This document shows positions 21,495 through 31,106 of a stretch of 64,000 nt of DNA, piece by piece (the first letter of the stretch is position 1; every line of letters begins with the position of its first letter). A model generated the notes under the pieces. It searched no databases and was not told where the DNA came from. It saw only the letters and a list, made by a program, of their open reading frames with translations. Source of the DNA: Schizosaccharomyces osmophilus (lineage: Eukaryota; Ascomycota; Schizosaccharomycetes; Schizosaccharomycetales; Schizosaccharomycetaceae); contig NC_079238.1 in NCBI RefSeq assembly GCF_027921745.1, forward strand, positions 2,046,001 through 2,110,000, in the 5' to 3' direction. A program made the translations under genes and the position numbers.

Positions 21495-22431
21495 ATGAAT
21501 GTTGCATGCGATATAACCGTGAGAGACTGTTTTACACCGAAGAAGCTGAGAGTGGGAACTCCGATGTCTACATCAGGACCTTTGAATAATGAAGCTCTTA
21601 CAGAAGAAGACATTGATTGTATACACAGTAGAGAGAACAAAAATTTTGAGTTGATTGATTTGGATGAATTACATGTGAGGTTGCTTAAAGGAACAAAAAT
21701 TCCATTGTCGGTTTCAATGTCTGGTCCAATAGTTGTACCAGAAAATTTTGGGATTGTTTATCCAAACACAATTTTCCGTTCATCGTGTCCCAACCCGATG
21801 AATTTTCCTTTCCTTGAATCTCTGTGCATCCGTACCATTGTCTCTTTGCGTCAAGAAGAATATTCAGAGCAAGAACTTGCATACATGGCTAGCAAGAGTA
21901 TAAAATATTATCACTTTGGAATGCCAGGGAGCAAATATCGAAAACAGGACTCGACATCAAAAGGAGAACAAAGTGATTTAAAGGGTGAGTACTGTTAGAG
22001 AAGTCTACCTAATCTTTTTCAGTTCATAATCGTTGTTAAAGATATTTGTAACTAACGATTCAGATATTGATCTTTTAGTCAGGAAATCGCTTTGTGTTAT
22101 ATTAAATAAAGAATTTTGGCCAGTGCTAGTTCATTGCAGCGGGGGCAAGGTATGGTTCACTTAAATTAAGGCACATAAGAAAACGAAAACTAATTTATGT
22201 TTAGCATCGTACTGGAATCGTGATAGGCTGTCTTCGTGCACTTATGAGTTGGTCTGCGCAGGATAGTATTGACGAATACGTGTAAGTTGCTGCAAAGTAA
22301 AAAAACTAACGTATAGTTCTTATTCTTATCCAAAAGAACGAGAAATAGATAAAGAGTACATTCGAGACTTTGCCGCCGATTCTACCCTTGTAAAATCAGC
22401 TGATGAATTAAAAAAAAAATATCCAAAATAA
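21495..22431 (+). CDS. Siw14/Oca-family phosphatase (inositol-pyrophosphate phosphatase-like)
   Basis: Exons 21495-21984, 22064-22149, 22205-22281 and 22317-22431 join in frame to 255 residues. After a non-conserved N-terminus (~75 residues) the plant-fungal atypical DSP fold begins with PENFGIVYPNTIFRSSCPNP, then IRTIVSLRQEEY, and the catalytic loop VHCSGGKHRTG (~res 190-200), which is rebuilt across intron 2. The CX5R with K-H-R-T-G is the signature of the Siw14/Oca1 group. Siw14 in S. cerevisiae removes the 5-beta phosphate from inositol pyrophosphates; other Oca members may lack activity. Catalytic Cys and Arg are both present here, so activity is plausible. The C-terminus ends in a Lys-rich tail (ELKKKYPK). 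Confidence 0.82.
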
Positions 22432-22808
22432 AAATGAGGATTTATAACATTTTGTTGGTTTCCTCGTTCAAAAATCTTATGTACCTTTTCTTCCCTAAAG
22501 CAAGTCTTCCTTGAAACTGTCTTATTCAGCAACAAACCAGTGTTTACATTGTCCCTTTTAAAACATGCTTTCGTTTTGGATAATTTTGATTTAATACTAT
22601 TTATATGTTTTATATATATATATTATTGTAAAGTGGGTTTTCTTTGGTATTTGCTTCTTCAAACCAACAAGGCATTCTATAGCTGTATGTACAGCATTTA
22701 TCATTAGCATGTGGTCGTTCTCTTTATCGCCTTATGAGCGTTTAATAAATGTATATTTCAAAACCTTCATTTTTTTTTCTGTAATTAACGGATGCATTGA
22801 AGTTGCTA
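22432..22808. other. Convergent intergenic region
   Basis: This 377-nt stretch lies between two convergent genes. A TATATATA-type tract is at ~22610-22622. No other feature is seen; it should contain the two 3' ends. Confidence 0.45.
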
Positions 22809-23442
22809 TTATTCCTGGAATATGGTACGCCCATAACCGATCGTATTTATTCCTGCAAATGTACATAGGGCTAGAGGGTATAATCGGAATGATTTAATCG
22901 ATTTCTTTCCATTAATCATCAAATAGGCTAAAGACCATGCTGTCGAAATTCCTGATCCATTCGCTAAATCTTGAAGCAGGTATAAGTTAACAATGGACAT
23001 GAATTAGAATTGTAAAACATCTTGACATTGACATTTCTAATCAATAGATTTTAAAGAGTTCTGTGTTATGCTCTCTTACTTACCTCCGCTACCAATTGCT
23101 AGTCTTTCATTACAAATGTTAGTAACCATCAGCACTGAAGCGGATCCTCTAGCGTGTTTGCTTTTCAAATTTGTACATACCCGCCAACTGCTCCGAAGCT
23201 TCCACATAGTAAACAACCCGGCGCAAACGGTCCTCCTACAGGGCGTTTGAGTGCTCTAGGTATCGATGCCAAAACTGCCAGATTAGCTTGGGAATCACGA
23301 GCGCACCCCATTTAACATACGAGCACCGCTAAAAGCTACATAGGTTAGTTGATAACAATGGAAAATTCTGCCTACCGAATGCTGGGTAATAGGTCTTGTA
23401 ATAGCTGTTGAAGGTATCGCTATAGTTATTTTTTTGATCCAT
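22809..23442 (-). CDS. Aim19-like mitochondrial membrane protein, five exons including two microexons
   Basis: Proposed exons in gene order: 23376-23442, 23321-23335 (15 nt), 23181-23274, 23084-23103 (20 nt), 22809-22969, total 118 residues. The spliced product reads through the Aim19 family pattern: a YKTYYPAF start resembling xxTPYPAL, then SGALLASIPRALKRPVG, a Gly-rich membrane segment FGAVGGLAIGSGDLANGSG, AWSLAYLMINGKKS and PLALCTFAGINTIGYGRT. Junctions use GTATGT or GTAAGT donors, except the first (GTAGGC), with CTAAC- or CTAAT-type branch points. S. cerevisiae Aim19 is a mitochondrial protein of unknown biochemistry whose loss alters mitochondrial inheritance. No long single open frame exists, so simple ORF scanning misses the gene. 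Homology recognition is by eye from memory of the family. Confidence 0.78.
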
Positions 23443-24136
23443 TTTTCAAGAAATGTTAAGTCGAATACAAAGATACTGATTTCAATCAAAAGTAGTCAAT
23501 AAATTTTACGAGTTTCTATAAGATGCTACTTTTAATTTATATGATATTTCTTTTAATGTCAAAGAAGGAACTAAATTACGTATATAATAACATCCGCTTA
23601 GTATATATAAGTTAACTGAGTATATATTACTATGGCTGCTCGACTGTAAATAAACAATAAAAGCAGAACGAACAGACAATTTGGTAAAGTCAATAGATGA
23701 ACAGGATCCAGTTATAAATTACAAAAAGTATATGAAACATGATTCCCTTATCGGACTCGAGTCACGGCTAATTTAAGGAGCATTGACTCAGTCGAAGTTT
23801 GTCCTTAGACTTATGTAACCACGTCTTTTAGTGATTGCTATTCAATCTACAAGTTATGTTCTGTGTTCAATGTCGATAACCCAATCATTTCACCAAATTT
23901 TTCTACTGGTTTGCATGTTTTTAAGAAAGTCTGTATGGTTTGGCGAAATCTGTTGTATGTGCATACGTTGCTGTATGTTGGTTCACGAAAAAGAAAAAAA
24001 AAAAAAAAAAAAAAAAACAGAAGAAGGTGCATGAAGTCAAGGTGTTGAAATAGCTTTTTTTTTCGACCCACTGGAAAATCCGAATACTTGTCTTCACAGA
24101 ATAACAATATAGATAGGTAAATGAATTACAACACAT
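23443..24136. other. Intergenic region upstream of the 5S rRNA gene
   Basis: About 690 nt without a supported gene. It includes the Aim19-like promoter, TATATA-rich sequence at ~23580-23635 and a long A run (~23996-24017). Overlapping open frames on both strands across that run are low-complexity artefacts. Confidence 0.5.
24106..24111 (+). promoter_or_regulatory. TATA-like element of the 5S rRNA gene
   Basis: AATATA lies 26-31 nt upstream of the 5S start. Pol III genes of fission yeast are known to depend on a TATA element near -30, and this one is in the right place. Confidence 0.45.
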
Positions 24137-24255
24137 GTCTACGGCCATACCTAGGCGAAAACACCAGTTCCCGTCCGATCACTGCAGTTAAGCGTCTGAG
24201 GGCCTCGTTAGTACTATGGTTGGAGACAACATGGGAATCCGGGGTGCTGTAGGCT
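24137..24255 (+). rRNA. 5S ribosomal RNA
   Basis: The 119-nt sequence begins GTCTACGGCCATACCTAGG and ends GGGGTGCTGTAGGCT, matching fission-yeast 5S rRNA in order and length. The terminal helix closes (GTCTACGGCC-type 5' end against GTGCTGTAGGC at the 3' end). The internal control region AGTTAAGCGTCTGAGGGCC and the loop E region AGTACTATGGTTGGAGAC are intact. In Schizosaccharomyces the 5S genes are scattered singly through the genome instead of lying in the rDNA repeat, and this is one such copy. It is followed within 6 nt by a run of eight T, a Pol III terminator. Confidence 0.97.
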
Positions 24256-24260
24256 TCATC

Positions 24261-24268
24261 TTTTTTTT
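24261..24268 (+). terminator. Pol III T-run terminator of the 5S gene
   Basis: Eight consecutive T begin 6 nt after the mature 3' end of the 5S rRNA, the standard Pol III termination signal. Confidence 0.8.
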
Positions 24269-24803
24269 GTTGGTTTATTTTACTTGTTGAGCAGTTTCTT
24301 CTGCTAAACATCGGTAAGTATTTCTCTTGTTTACAAACGTCTTCATATTCCATAAATGTGCAACCTCCTACTATTACAACGAACGGTTACCTGTGAGGTA
24401 ACACTGGTGAGTTTTTAGAGAGAATTTTAATAAATTAAGAACTCTTATAATGAATCCTAGAACAGTACCATGTTATCGGAATTAGCCTAAAGGACAAAAG
24501 AAATCCCAAGCGTACCCAGCTTTACTAGATACATTTACTAACCCCGAAACTCGATTTCAATTTAGGTTCCTTTGGGAACCAAATAGCTAAGGAAGAATCA
24601 ATCTTAACTCGAGACAATGCAAGAAGCCTGTAAAGTCGGGTTTTTTTCAATCACTAACAAACCTTTTCTTTTGAACCTTTTTTTGACACAATTATTTGCG
24701 TATAATCCCTTTTAATTTCGTCCTTGTTTAACGTTTTAACTTTCTCTTTGAGATTCCCTTTTGTAAACTGCTTTAATTCCCGTTCTCCTACTTAAGACTA
24801 AAA

Positions 24804-25100
24804 CTCTGGCTTCTAGCATTTGTTTACATTTCAAAAAACAAAGCGACGTACGAGCAGTTGCATCTCGCCTACTAATATTATTTATGTACATGTTCAATAA
24901 ACCATTTTACAGCGAGCATACAATCATATTATTTGAGAACAGGCTTGATTCTGGTAGTTGCTGGCGTTTGTTTACACCCAAAACGCAATTGACGCATTCA
25001 AGAGATCGGGTTCCAATTGCTCCTATTATTTATGTACGTGTTAAATGGAACCTTTTCAGCAACGAGCATGAGATAAGAGCATCTGAGAACAGACTCAAAG
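24804..25100 (+). repeat. Imperfect tandem duplication, two units of ~145 bp
   Basis: Unit A (~24804-24946) and unit B (~24949-25099) share an ordered series of short blocks: TCTGG near the start, a (A/G)TTTGTTTACA block (24819-24828 and 24966-24975 regions), TATTATTTATGTAC(A/G)TGTT, GAGCAT, and GAGAACAG(G/A)CT near the end. Spacing between matching blocks is conserved at ~145-150 bp. Divergence between units is high, so the duplication is old. A more decayed third unit beginning near 25172 is possible but not certain. Confidence 0.55.
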
Positions 25101-26951
25101 GATGTTTTCATTCCTGACATAATCGTTTCTCTCAATAGTGATGTTGAATCAGTTGACCTTTCGAAGCTTTGACTCTGGCCAAATCAAACTTTGGGGTTTG
25201 TGTTCCAAAAACGAATTGAGTAGAAGTAGAGAAACATAGTACAAGATTTGCCTCTTGGAATGAAATACAATACGCTGATGTCTAAAACCAAATTGATCCT
25301 TTTCCCAAGCATCCAGCGTTGATGATTCCTTTAGTAAGGGAACGTCACAGATAACTTCAAAAGTTTTTTAGGACAAATCGAGTAACTCTTTGTCGCTAGT
25401 CCGCTTTATTGATTGTGTCGTGTTTGTTTATTCGAGGAACTCACAATGCTATGTCCTATGAGCAAAGGAACCTTCTCAGATATAATAAAACATACTTGTA
25501 AGTCAAGTGAGATATCTTTTCATTTGGAAGTAGAATCGAAAATTTAAGCTTGAATGGAAGCAATTACGGGTAAGCTTACAACAATTTTAGTTTTCTTTTC
25601 TTCTTGTTCTGTGATATGATTTTAATAATAAACTTAATGAATCTCTATTCTCTGTATACCGAAAAACGAAACGAAAAAAAAAGCTTGTACATCTGATCTG
25701 ACTTTACTATAAGATAGTCTCAAAACAGGCAACAAGCAATACATGAGTGAATTATTTCATAGCTTTTTGCATTGAAATAGAAAAGACGATTAATCCCGTG
25801 CTCATCATCAGTATTTGAAAACTTACGCAAAACTGATTTGGACATAGCAAAAATCCTATCGCTATAAAGGTAGAAGGATGTAAATCAGGAGCACGAGAGC
25901 ATCGATATTAAGGTATAAATGTGTTCGTATGGGAAGTCATTACGATTGAAACGACTTTATGGCAGCTCTTCATTGCTAATTTTTCGTCACTTTCAAGACA
26001 AGCTTCCAAATAGCGTGGACATAAAAAAGGCTCTGATAGATACAAAATGGTAGAATTCAATATTTCTTGAGTATGCGAATTCGACAAAACTGTTTTTTGA
26101 CCTAAGTTGGCTTTTTTGTCTTCGGTAAATGTAAGCGTCTCACGAGAGGCGGTACACATCAAAGAGCTAATGGTTTTTGTAGATCAAAATAAAAAGTGAT
26201 CCCAAAAAAAATGTTCGTCTTTGGACGCATTTTCCAAGTTCATCACTTCCATTTGGAAAGGCACCTACCCTTAACTGGTAGATAACCTCGTACAAGTCGT
26301 TCAGTCACTATTTCTCAGACACCACAATTCTCTGTAATTAGCTGACCAGGTTCTGTTCAGGTTTCACCTTCAGTTGTTGAATGTACGTTTTCCAATATAA
26401 GGAAAGGCTCCTTCAGGGACTGTGAATACATAATGTCTCCATATCAGTAATTGAAAGGACAGTTTTGAAGAAACATGCAAATGAAAACTTCAGCAGGACC
26501 TTACTTTCTCTGCTGTGTCTGTAGACTGAGGTACCTTTAAAATTTCGTTTCGTTAATTTGGCAAGAATCAAACAAGATTGGGACATACATCGACTTGAGT
26601 ATCGATAAAACAAATGGGGCCGTTTTTATAGCTTTTCGGACATCAGTACAAAGCTTCATCATCCTCGTTCTGCCAATCCTAGCGAGTAAAAGCACCTTCC
26701 CACAGACAACGAAAACAAAATTTTTTTTGGGTTCTAAGTAAGAATTCTAAGCATGCTTAGAATAATAAAAGATTATTAATGCATTTTCACAGATCTTAAA
26801 TCACAAATATTCAAGGGTGTTCCAATATACCTATTCGAGCAGGAATATAAATTTTACGTCACTATACTGTACTAGCGATTTCCAGTACAAGATACATCTC
26901 AACTCTTCTCATTATAACAAAATTTTTAATGCCAGAGTACTTTCAATAAAA

Positions 26952-27803
26952 ATGAGTGAAATAAACGAAGAGCCTAAGCATATTCAGCTTCCAAGTGGGT
27001 TGTCTTTACCGAGAATTGGATTTGGCGTTTTTCGAATCAAGTATGCAGACTGTTATGACCTGGTGACTGCAGCATTGGACGCAGGATATCGACGGATTGA
27101 TACTTCTGAAGTGTTTGGAAATGAGGATGTGTGTGGAAAAGCCGTAATTGATTGGTGTGAGCGAAATCGAGCTCCTAGAACAGATATCATTTTGAGCACA
27201 AAATTAGCTAACTGTTCTGATTATGCGGCAACACGCGCTTCCATTCGTAGCAGTCTGCATCATTTGGGTACTTATATTGATATTTTTTCCATCTTTTCTC
27301 CGGCAGCCGGCAGTAAAGCTAGAATCGAAAGCTGGGGAGTCATGGAAGAATTTATTGAAAGAGGAGATATCCGTTATGTGGGCGTCTGTAATTACGGAAC
27401 TAAGCACCTAGAAGAACTATATGCTTCTAAACCAAAGTACTTTCCCATAGTTAATCAGATCGAACTACATCCTTTTCTTGCCAGAGACGAAATTGTGAAT
27501 TGGTGTAAAGGACACAACATCCTTGTGGAAGCCTACTCACCTCTCACAAATGGAATTCGTCTTCAAGATTCAACGCTCGTGGAACTTGCTAATGCCGTCG
27601 GCGTTGATGTTCCCAAATTATTGCTTCGTTGGAGTCTTCAAAAGGGTTATGTACCTATCGTCCAGTGTACGAACCGTGATCAAATTAAACATAATTTGGA
27701 TATTTTCTCCTTTCATATTCCCAAAGAAATAGAAGATAAAATTACCTCGCTTGACGAACATTGGCATGCCGATTCTTCTTACGACCCTACTATTTGCGAA
27801 TAA
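26952..27803 (+). CDS. Aldo/keto reductase-like protein with altered active site
   Basis: 283 residues from ATG 26952. The open frame continues 45 codons upstream, but the AKR fold starts at HIQLPSGLSLPRIGFGVF, so the downstream Met is chosen. The (beta/alpha)8 pattern is complete: YRRIDTSEVFGNE, ILSTKLAN, NQIELHPF, VEAYSPLT, PKLLLRWSLQKG. In the tetrad D-Y-K-H, Asp (RRID) and Lys (STKL) are present, but the catalytic Tyr is Phe (EVFGNE versus VYGNE) and the catalytic His is Phe (IFSIFSP versus LYLIHSP). The NADPH 2'-phosphate loop, usually PKSxxxxRIxEN, is IVQCTNRDQIKHN, lacking the Lys, Ser and Arg. Classical carbonyl reduction is therefore doubtful, and a pseudoenzyme or altered function is inferred. 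The frame itself is intact and looks maintained. Confidence 0.85.
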   Translation: MSEINEEPKHIQLPSGLSLPRIGFGVFRIKYADCYDLVTAALDAGYRRIDTSEVFGNEDVCGKAVIDWCERNRAPRTDIILSTKLANCSDYAATRASIRSSLHHLGTYIDIFSIFSPAAGSKARIESWGVMEEFIERGDIRYVGVCNYGTKHLEELYASKPKYFPIVNQIELHPFLARDEIVNWCKGHNILVEAYSPLTNGIRLQDSTLVELANAVGVDVPKLLLRWSLQKGYVPIVQCTNRDQIKHNLDIFSFHIPKEIEDKITSLDEHWHADSSYDPTICE

Positions 27804-28177
27804 TGTTTTCGGTTGGGCGACTTTCTTCCAGCTTTTGATCTCCTTTTCACTTATCCAACAATCCGCTATCATTATAATATTGTGATGATTTTACTTTTCA
27901 AATGTAACGAGCGTAACATAATTGACCCCAACTATAAAAATGCAGTGTTTGAAGTAGTATTAGCCCGTTTTTGATACTTTAGCTAAATTAATTTTTTTCA
28001 TCATCGTGAATCATTATAATCATTCCAAACACATATAGTTCATTGTATCTATATATAGTGTATACCGTTCACAAACAAAACTTCTTTTCTTTGCTTCTTC
28101 TGTCTCCTACGTTTCTAATATACCGATATTTTTCATAAATAAAATCATGACTTAGTTGGCAAAACACTGTACGCTTC
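27804..28177. other. Convergent intergenic region
   Basis: This 374-nt stretch lies between convergent genes. TATA-like ctatatatagtgtatac (~28050) and A/T-rich 3' processing-type sequence are seen. No gene is evident. Confidence 0.45.
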
Positions 28178-28348
28178 TCATCCAATATCAACGGTTCGAC
28201 GAAGACGAGATTCTTTTTTTCCAACAGTAATTATTGCTCCATAAACTCTGAAGAATATGTACCACACACTCACTAAAAGGATCATAAAAATCAGATAGCC
28301 ATATTTTGAGCTTTCAAAAACACCGCCATCAAGACCTCGGTTACTCAT
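28178..28348 (-). CDS. Small single-pass membrane protein (56 residues), unrecognised
   Basis: A 171-nt frame runs from ATG 28348, preceded directly by an in-frame TGA, to the stop at 28178. It encodes a polar N-terminus (MSNRGLDGGVFESSKYG), one strong transmembrane helix (YLIFMILLVSVWYIFFRVYGAII, ~res 18-40) and a basic tail (GKKESRLRRTVDIG). The charge pattern, with positive residues after the helix, predicts an N-out/C-in orientation. It starts ~70 nt downstream of the stop codon of the RING E3 gene on the same strand. I do not recognise a family. The composition is too orderly for chance AT-rich DNA, but a short frame can mislead, so confidence is moderate. Confidence 0.6.
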   Translation of the reverse strand: MSNRGLDGGVFESSKYGYLIFMILLVSVWYIFFRVYGAIITVGKKESRLRRTVDIG

Positions 28349-28418
28349 TCACCCAACAGTATAAACATCAAAATTAAGCAAACCAAATTAAAGCGATTTA
28401 TCAACTTCTTCTGTCACT

Positions 28419-30011
28419 TTACTCCAAAGGTTCCTCGTCCACATAATTATTAGCTGATGATGATGCATCAACGTTTGGTCTTGCGCTGCTTTCATTAGGC
28501 TCATTTCCTTCAAAAGTCGTAGCTCTATGAGCTTCACGTTGATAAGGATTTTCAGAATTGACTGTTTCTCGTAATTCTTGAGAATCGCTTGAACCTTCAT
28601 TTACCTTAATGGAAGGATCAATAGGAGCACGGCAGATAGCACAAGTTCCATTTACACGCAGCCAGGGCTTCACACAATTTTCATGAAAAAAATGGCTACA
28701 AGGAAGCTCGATAACCTGATCAGTTTCTTTAAAATTTTCCATACATATCGTACATTCATTATCTTCCCCTAATAGATCAACCGGAGGAGATCGTATTTTA
28801 AGTTTGGAAATAATTTCTTCTGAAGCAGGAGGAGGTGCATTGTGACCTTGCGCTTGCTCCATTAGCTGCGAAATAATGTCATCTAATCCTCTTGCACCCC
28901 AAGCATAATCTCCTGGATTTCCAGCCAAATTGAAGACGTTCGAAAAAATGTTAGCAGCATTGAATGGAGTTTCACCTTCACCAGTTTGACCTTCATTTTG
29001 GTTTAAAGAGCCAAAAACTCTTTCCAAAATAGATCCAAGGTCCGCGATAGGAATAGCACCTGCTTGAGTATCTTGAGCACCTTCACTAGGAGTGTTTACT
29101 TGATGTAAGGTTCCATTAGGGCCCATGGAGAAAACAAAACTTTGAGCAGCAAAAGGCAGTCCTGAGTTAGATCTAAAAAATCCAGGTTGACCTTCATCAG
29201 TTGACTGAGACTGCTCATTAACTGGAGGTTGTTGTCCAGAATTAGCAGTCGCATCTTGAGCCTGTTGATTGACCGAAGAAGCATAAGAAGGAAGCGCCTC
29301 GTGTAGAGGAGTATCTACATAGGCTCCAGTTAAATGCTCAGCTGGATCCGTTCCTGCAGGGTCAACACCATGAGGGGCCGTCTCATGGGTATTGGCGGAG
29401 GAAGGTTGGCTTGAGGTAGGAGATCTAGACAAACGGTTTAACCCGGGGCCTAATAGAGTCTGAAACAGATTATGTACTTGCCCTACATTCACAATTCCGG
29501 GCGTAACAAATGGAGTTCCATTTGGATTGGGAGTCGTATCTCGAGGGAAGGATGAATCCGGTGTCGACTCAGACTGTGCAGCATTCGGTAATTCACCAGA
29601 ATGGGGATCGGCGAATGGATTTGTAGCTTCATTTTCAGGAGCTGGATTCGGTTGGGATTCAGACGGTTCGGCCTGGGTGCCAAAGGCACGAAATATGTTC
29701 TGTAACATAGCATTAGGATCAGCCAGCTCTGGTATAGGAATTATATTTTGAACTCTAGGATCATCCTGAGGAGCCGTAGTAGGCTCAATCTAAAAATAAA
29801 AATGGTAAGTTTAAAAATTCAGTTTCTTTATTTTGGAACTAATTTAAAGCTTTAATGAAGATAAGTCATCAACTAAAAGCCCATTTTTTATTATAAATGA
29901 TCCTAAGCATACCATTTCGACAAAGTCACTATTACATCTGGTACAATTTCCAGGTTGCTGAAATTCATTTCCACAAGCATGGCAGTACCAAACTACTGGT
30001 AGTGACTCCAT
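28419..30011 (-). CDS. Zinc-ribbon plus RING-H2 E3 ubiquitin ligase (RNF126/RNF115-like)
   Basis: Two exons: 29913-30011 and 28419-29789, with an intron of 123 nt, giving 489 residues. The first exon encodes the N-terminal Cys4 zinc ribbon WYCHAC...CTRC (res 8-28) that binds ubiquitin or Bag6 clients in RNF126. A long Ser/Pro/Asn/Gln-rich disordered region follows. The C-terminal RING-H2 (~res 348-395) reads CTICMENF...LPCSHFFHENCVKPWL...CAIC, the C3H2C3 pattern. RNF126-type ligases ubiquitinate mislocalised hydrophobic proteins and membrane cargo; that role is inferred. The ATG-proximal exon is short, so the gene is often modelled too short if only the RING frame is used. Confidence 0.85.
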
Positions 30012-30665
30012 TTTGCTATGAGAATAACTCCAGCAAAACCGATTTGCAACACTTTTTTTTTAAAAAATGGAACCAACACTTAGTGGTGGTTATGTGGTGA
30101 TATATCGGGTAGTTAGCAAAGGATGAAGTTCATGAACAAATGATTCAAAGCTTTAGTTTAGCTGCCCTTGTTGTATTACGGGTACTACAAAACTTTTTTT
30201 TTTATTTGAATATTAACAAGAGTTTTAGAGCTTTTTTTGTTTTTTATTTTTGTACTTCCGCTGTGAAACTTGTATGCATTGACTATCGAAGGCCTACTGG
30301 ATGTGTATCTTTTGAAGTACAGGAGCAAAATTACTTACGAGGTTTCGAAGTATAAAGGAATCATGGTATTTTATTATGAATTTGTTTAACAGGTAAAAAC
30401 TAAACCAAGTATCCGAGCGCGTCGTGCGTCGCTCATCAGCAGTTTAGTGGGTGAATGAGAATGCTGTGTCTGGTTGCTTTTTTATAAGAGGACAATTTTA
30501 ACCCAAGCCCGAAGTGAAAGCTAGAATTTCTGAATGAGGTAGCTGAATACACGATTTCTCAAAAAGTTGAGACATTCAGACAATTAACAAGAAATGATGT
30601 GAGGATATTAAAGTTCTTGAGCGGGTTTTGATCTTTTGCATTTTCCTTGTAGCTTCCTGGTGTAG
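30012..30665. other. Intergenic region between the RING E3 gene and fis1
   Basis: 654 nt between two minus-strand genes: the RING-gene promoter and the fis1 3' end. It is T-rich at ~30180-30260; the open frame there is low-complexity and not supported. Confidence 0.45.
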
Positions 30666-31106
30666 CTAACGATCTTTCGTAACTAATGCGTGGATCCAAG
30701 AAGCTAAGAGGAGACCAAAAGTCGTGGCTGTACAAACAGCAATACAGGAGCTTGCAGCAATCGCTTCTCTGTCTCTCATTTCCTTCAACTCAGCGTGAAG
30801 TTTAATTGCTTCCATGTCGTTCGGGTATTCACGCAAAAGTGTCGTCGTGCAGTAGCGAGCATCATCGTATCTTTTTAGAAAGCTGTATCCTAGGGCTATT
30901 GAATACATTGACTCTCGATACAGAGCAAGGTCATACTCCATACAACGTCGAAGCATGATAATGCCTTCTTCGACATCCTGAGCGCACCGCCGAGAAATCA
31001 GGTACCAGCCATACTCAAAGGTTGTACCAACACTTGGATTTGGCTGCTCGGAATTGAAGCGGTTTCGGATGTGGTGACCGTAACTGTCTGCGCTGGAGGA
31101 ACTCAT
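30666..31106 (-). CDS. fis1: Mitochondrial/peroxisomal fission adaptor Fis1
   Basis: Intronless, 146 residues. The cytosolic part (~res 1-115) is a TPR-like six-helix bundle with the family blocks FEYGWYLISRRCAQDVEEGI, SMYSIALGYSFLKRYDDARY and LLREYPNDMEAIKLHAEL. A C-terminal tail anchor (~res 118-140, SSCIAVCTATTFGLLLASWI) is followed by a basic ALVTKDR end, matching tail-anchored insertion in outer mitochondrial and peroxisomal membranes. Fis1 recruits the dynamin-related GTPase Dnm1, in S. cerevisiae through Mdv1. Length is typical (~150-155). The N-terminal arm is a little shorter or more Ser-rich than in S. cerevisiae, where this arm regulates adaptor binding. Confidence 0.88.
   Translation of the reverse strand: MSSSSADSYGHHIRNRFNSEQPNPSVGTTFEYGWYLISRRCAQDVEEGIIMLRRCMEYDLALYRESMYSIALGYSFLKRYDDARYCTTTLLREYPNDMEAIKLHAELKEMRDREAIAASSCIAVCTATTFGLLLASWIHALVTKDR

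Larger units (their letters stand above)
24257..26951. other. 2.7-kb gene-poor stretch downstream of 5S rRNA
   Basis: No gene can be supported over ~2.7 kb, unusual in this compact window (typical gaps are 0.3-1 kb). It contains the imperfect tandem duplication at ~24804-25100 and several TTTGTTTAC-like forkhead motifs. Short minus frames (84 codons at 25908-26162; 66 codons at 26413-26613) show no clear family. It may hold noncoding transcripts or decayed sequence. Confidence 0.5.

Noticed and set aside
23831-24148. Overlapping frames on both strands across the long A/T run near 24000
   Set aside because: They exist only because homopolymer codons (Lys or Phe) lack stops.
25908-26613. Two short minus-strand frames (84 and 66 codons) in the gene-poor stretch, one with a helix loosely like the end of a fungal zinc-cluster regulator
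   Set aside because: The resemblance is only a few hydrophobic positions, frames do not join with plausible splice sites, and no Zn2Cys6 motif is present.
23443-26951. Solo LTR or other retroelement remnant
   Set aside because: I looked for LTR-like ends, target-site duplications and integrase or reverse-transcriptase fragments and saw none that I could defend.
26817-26951. Upstream in-frame extension of the aldo/keto-reductase gene as a targeting peptide
   Set aside because: Residues are Tyr/Ser/Asn/Cys-rich without an amphipathic basic pattern, and AKR homologues start near the second Met.
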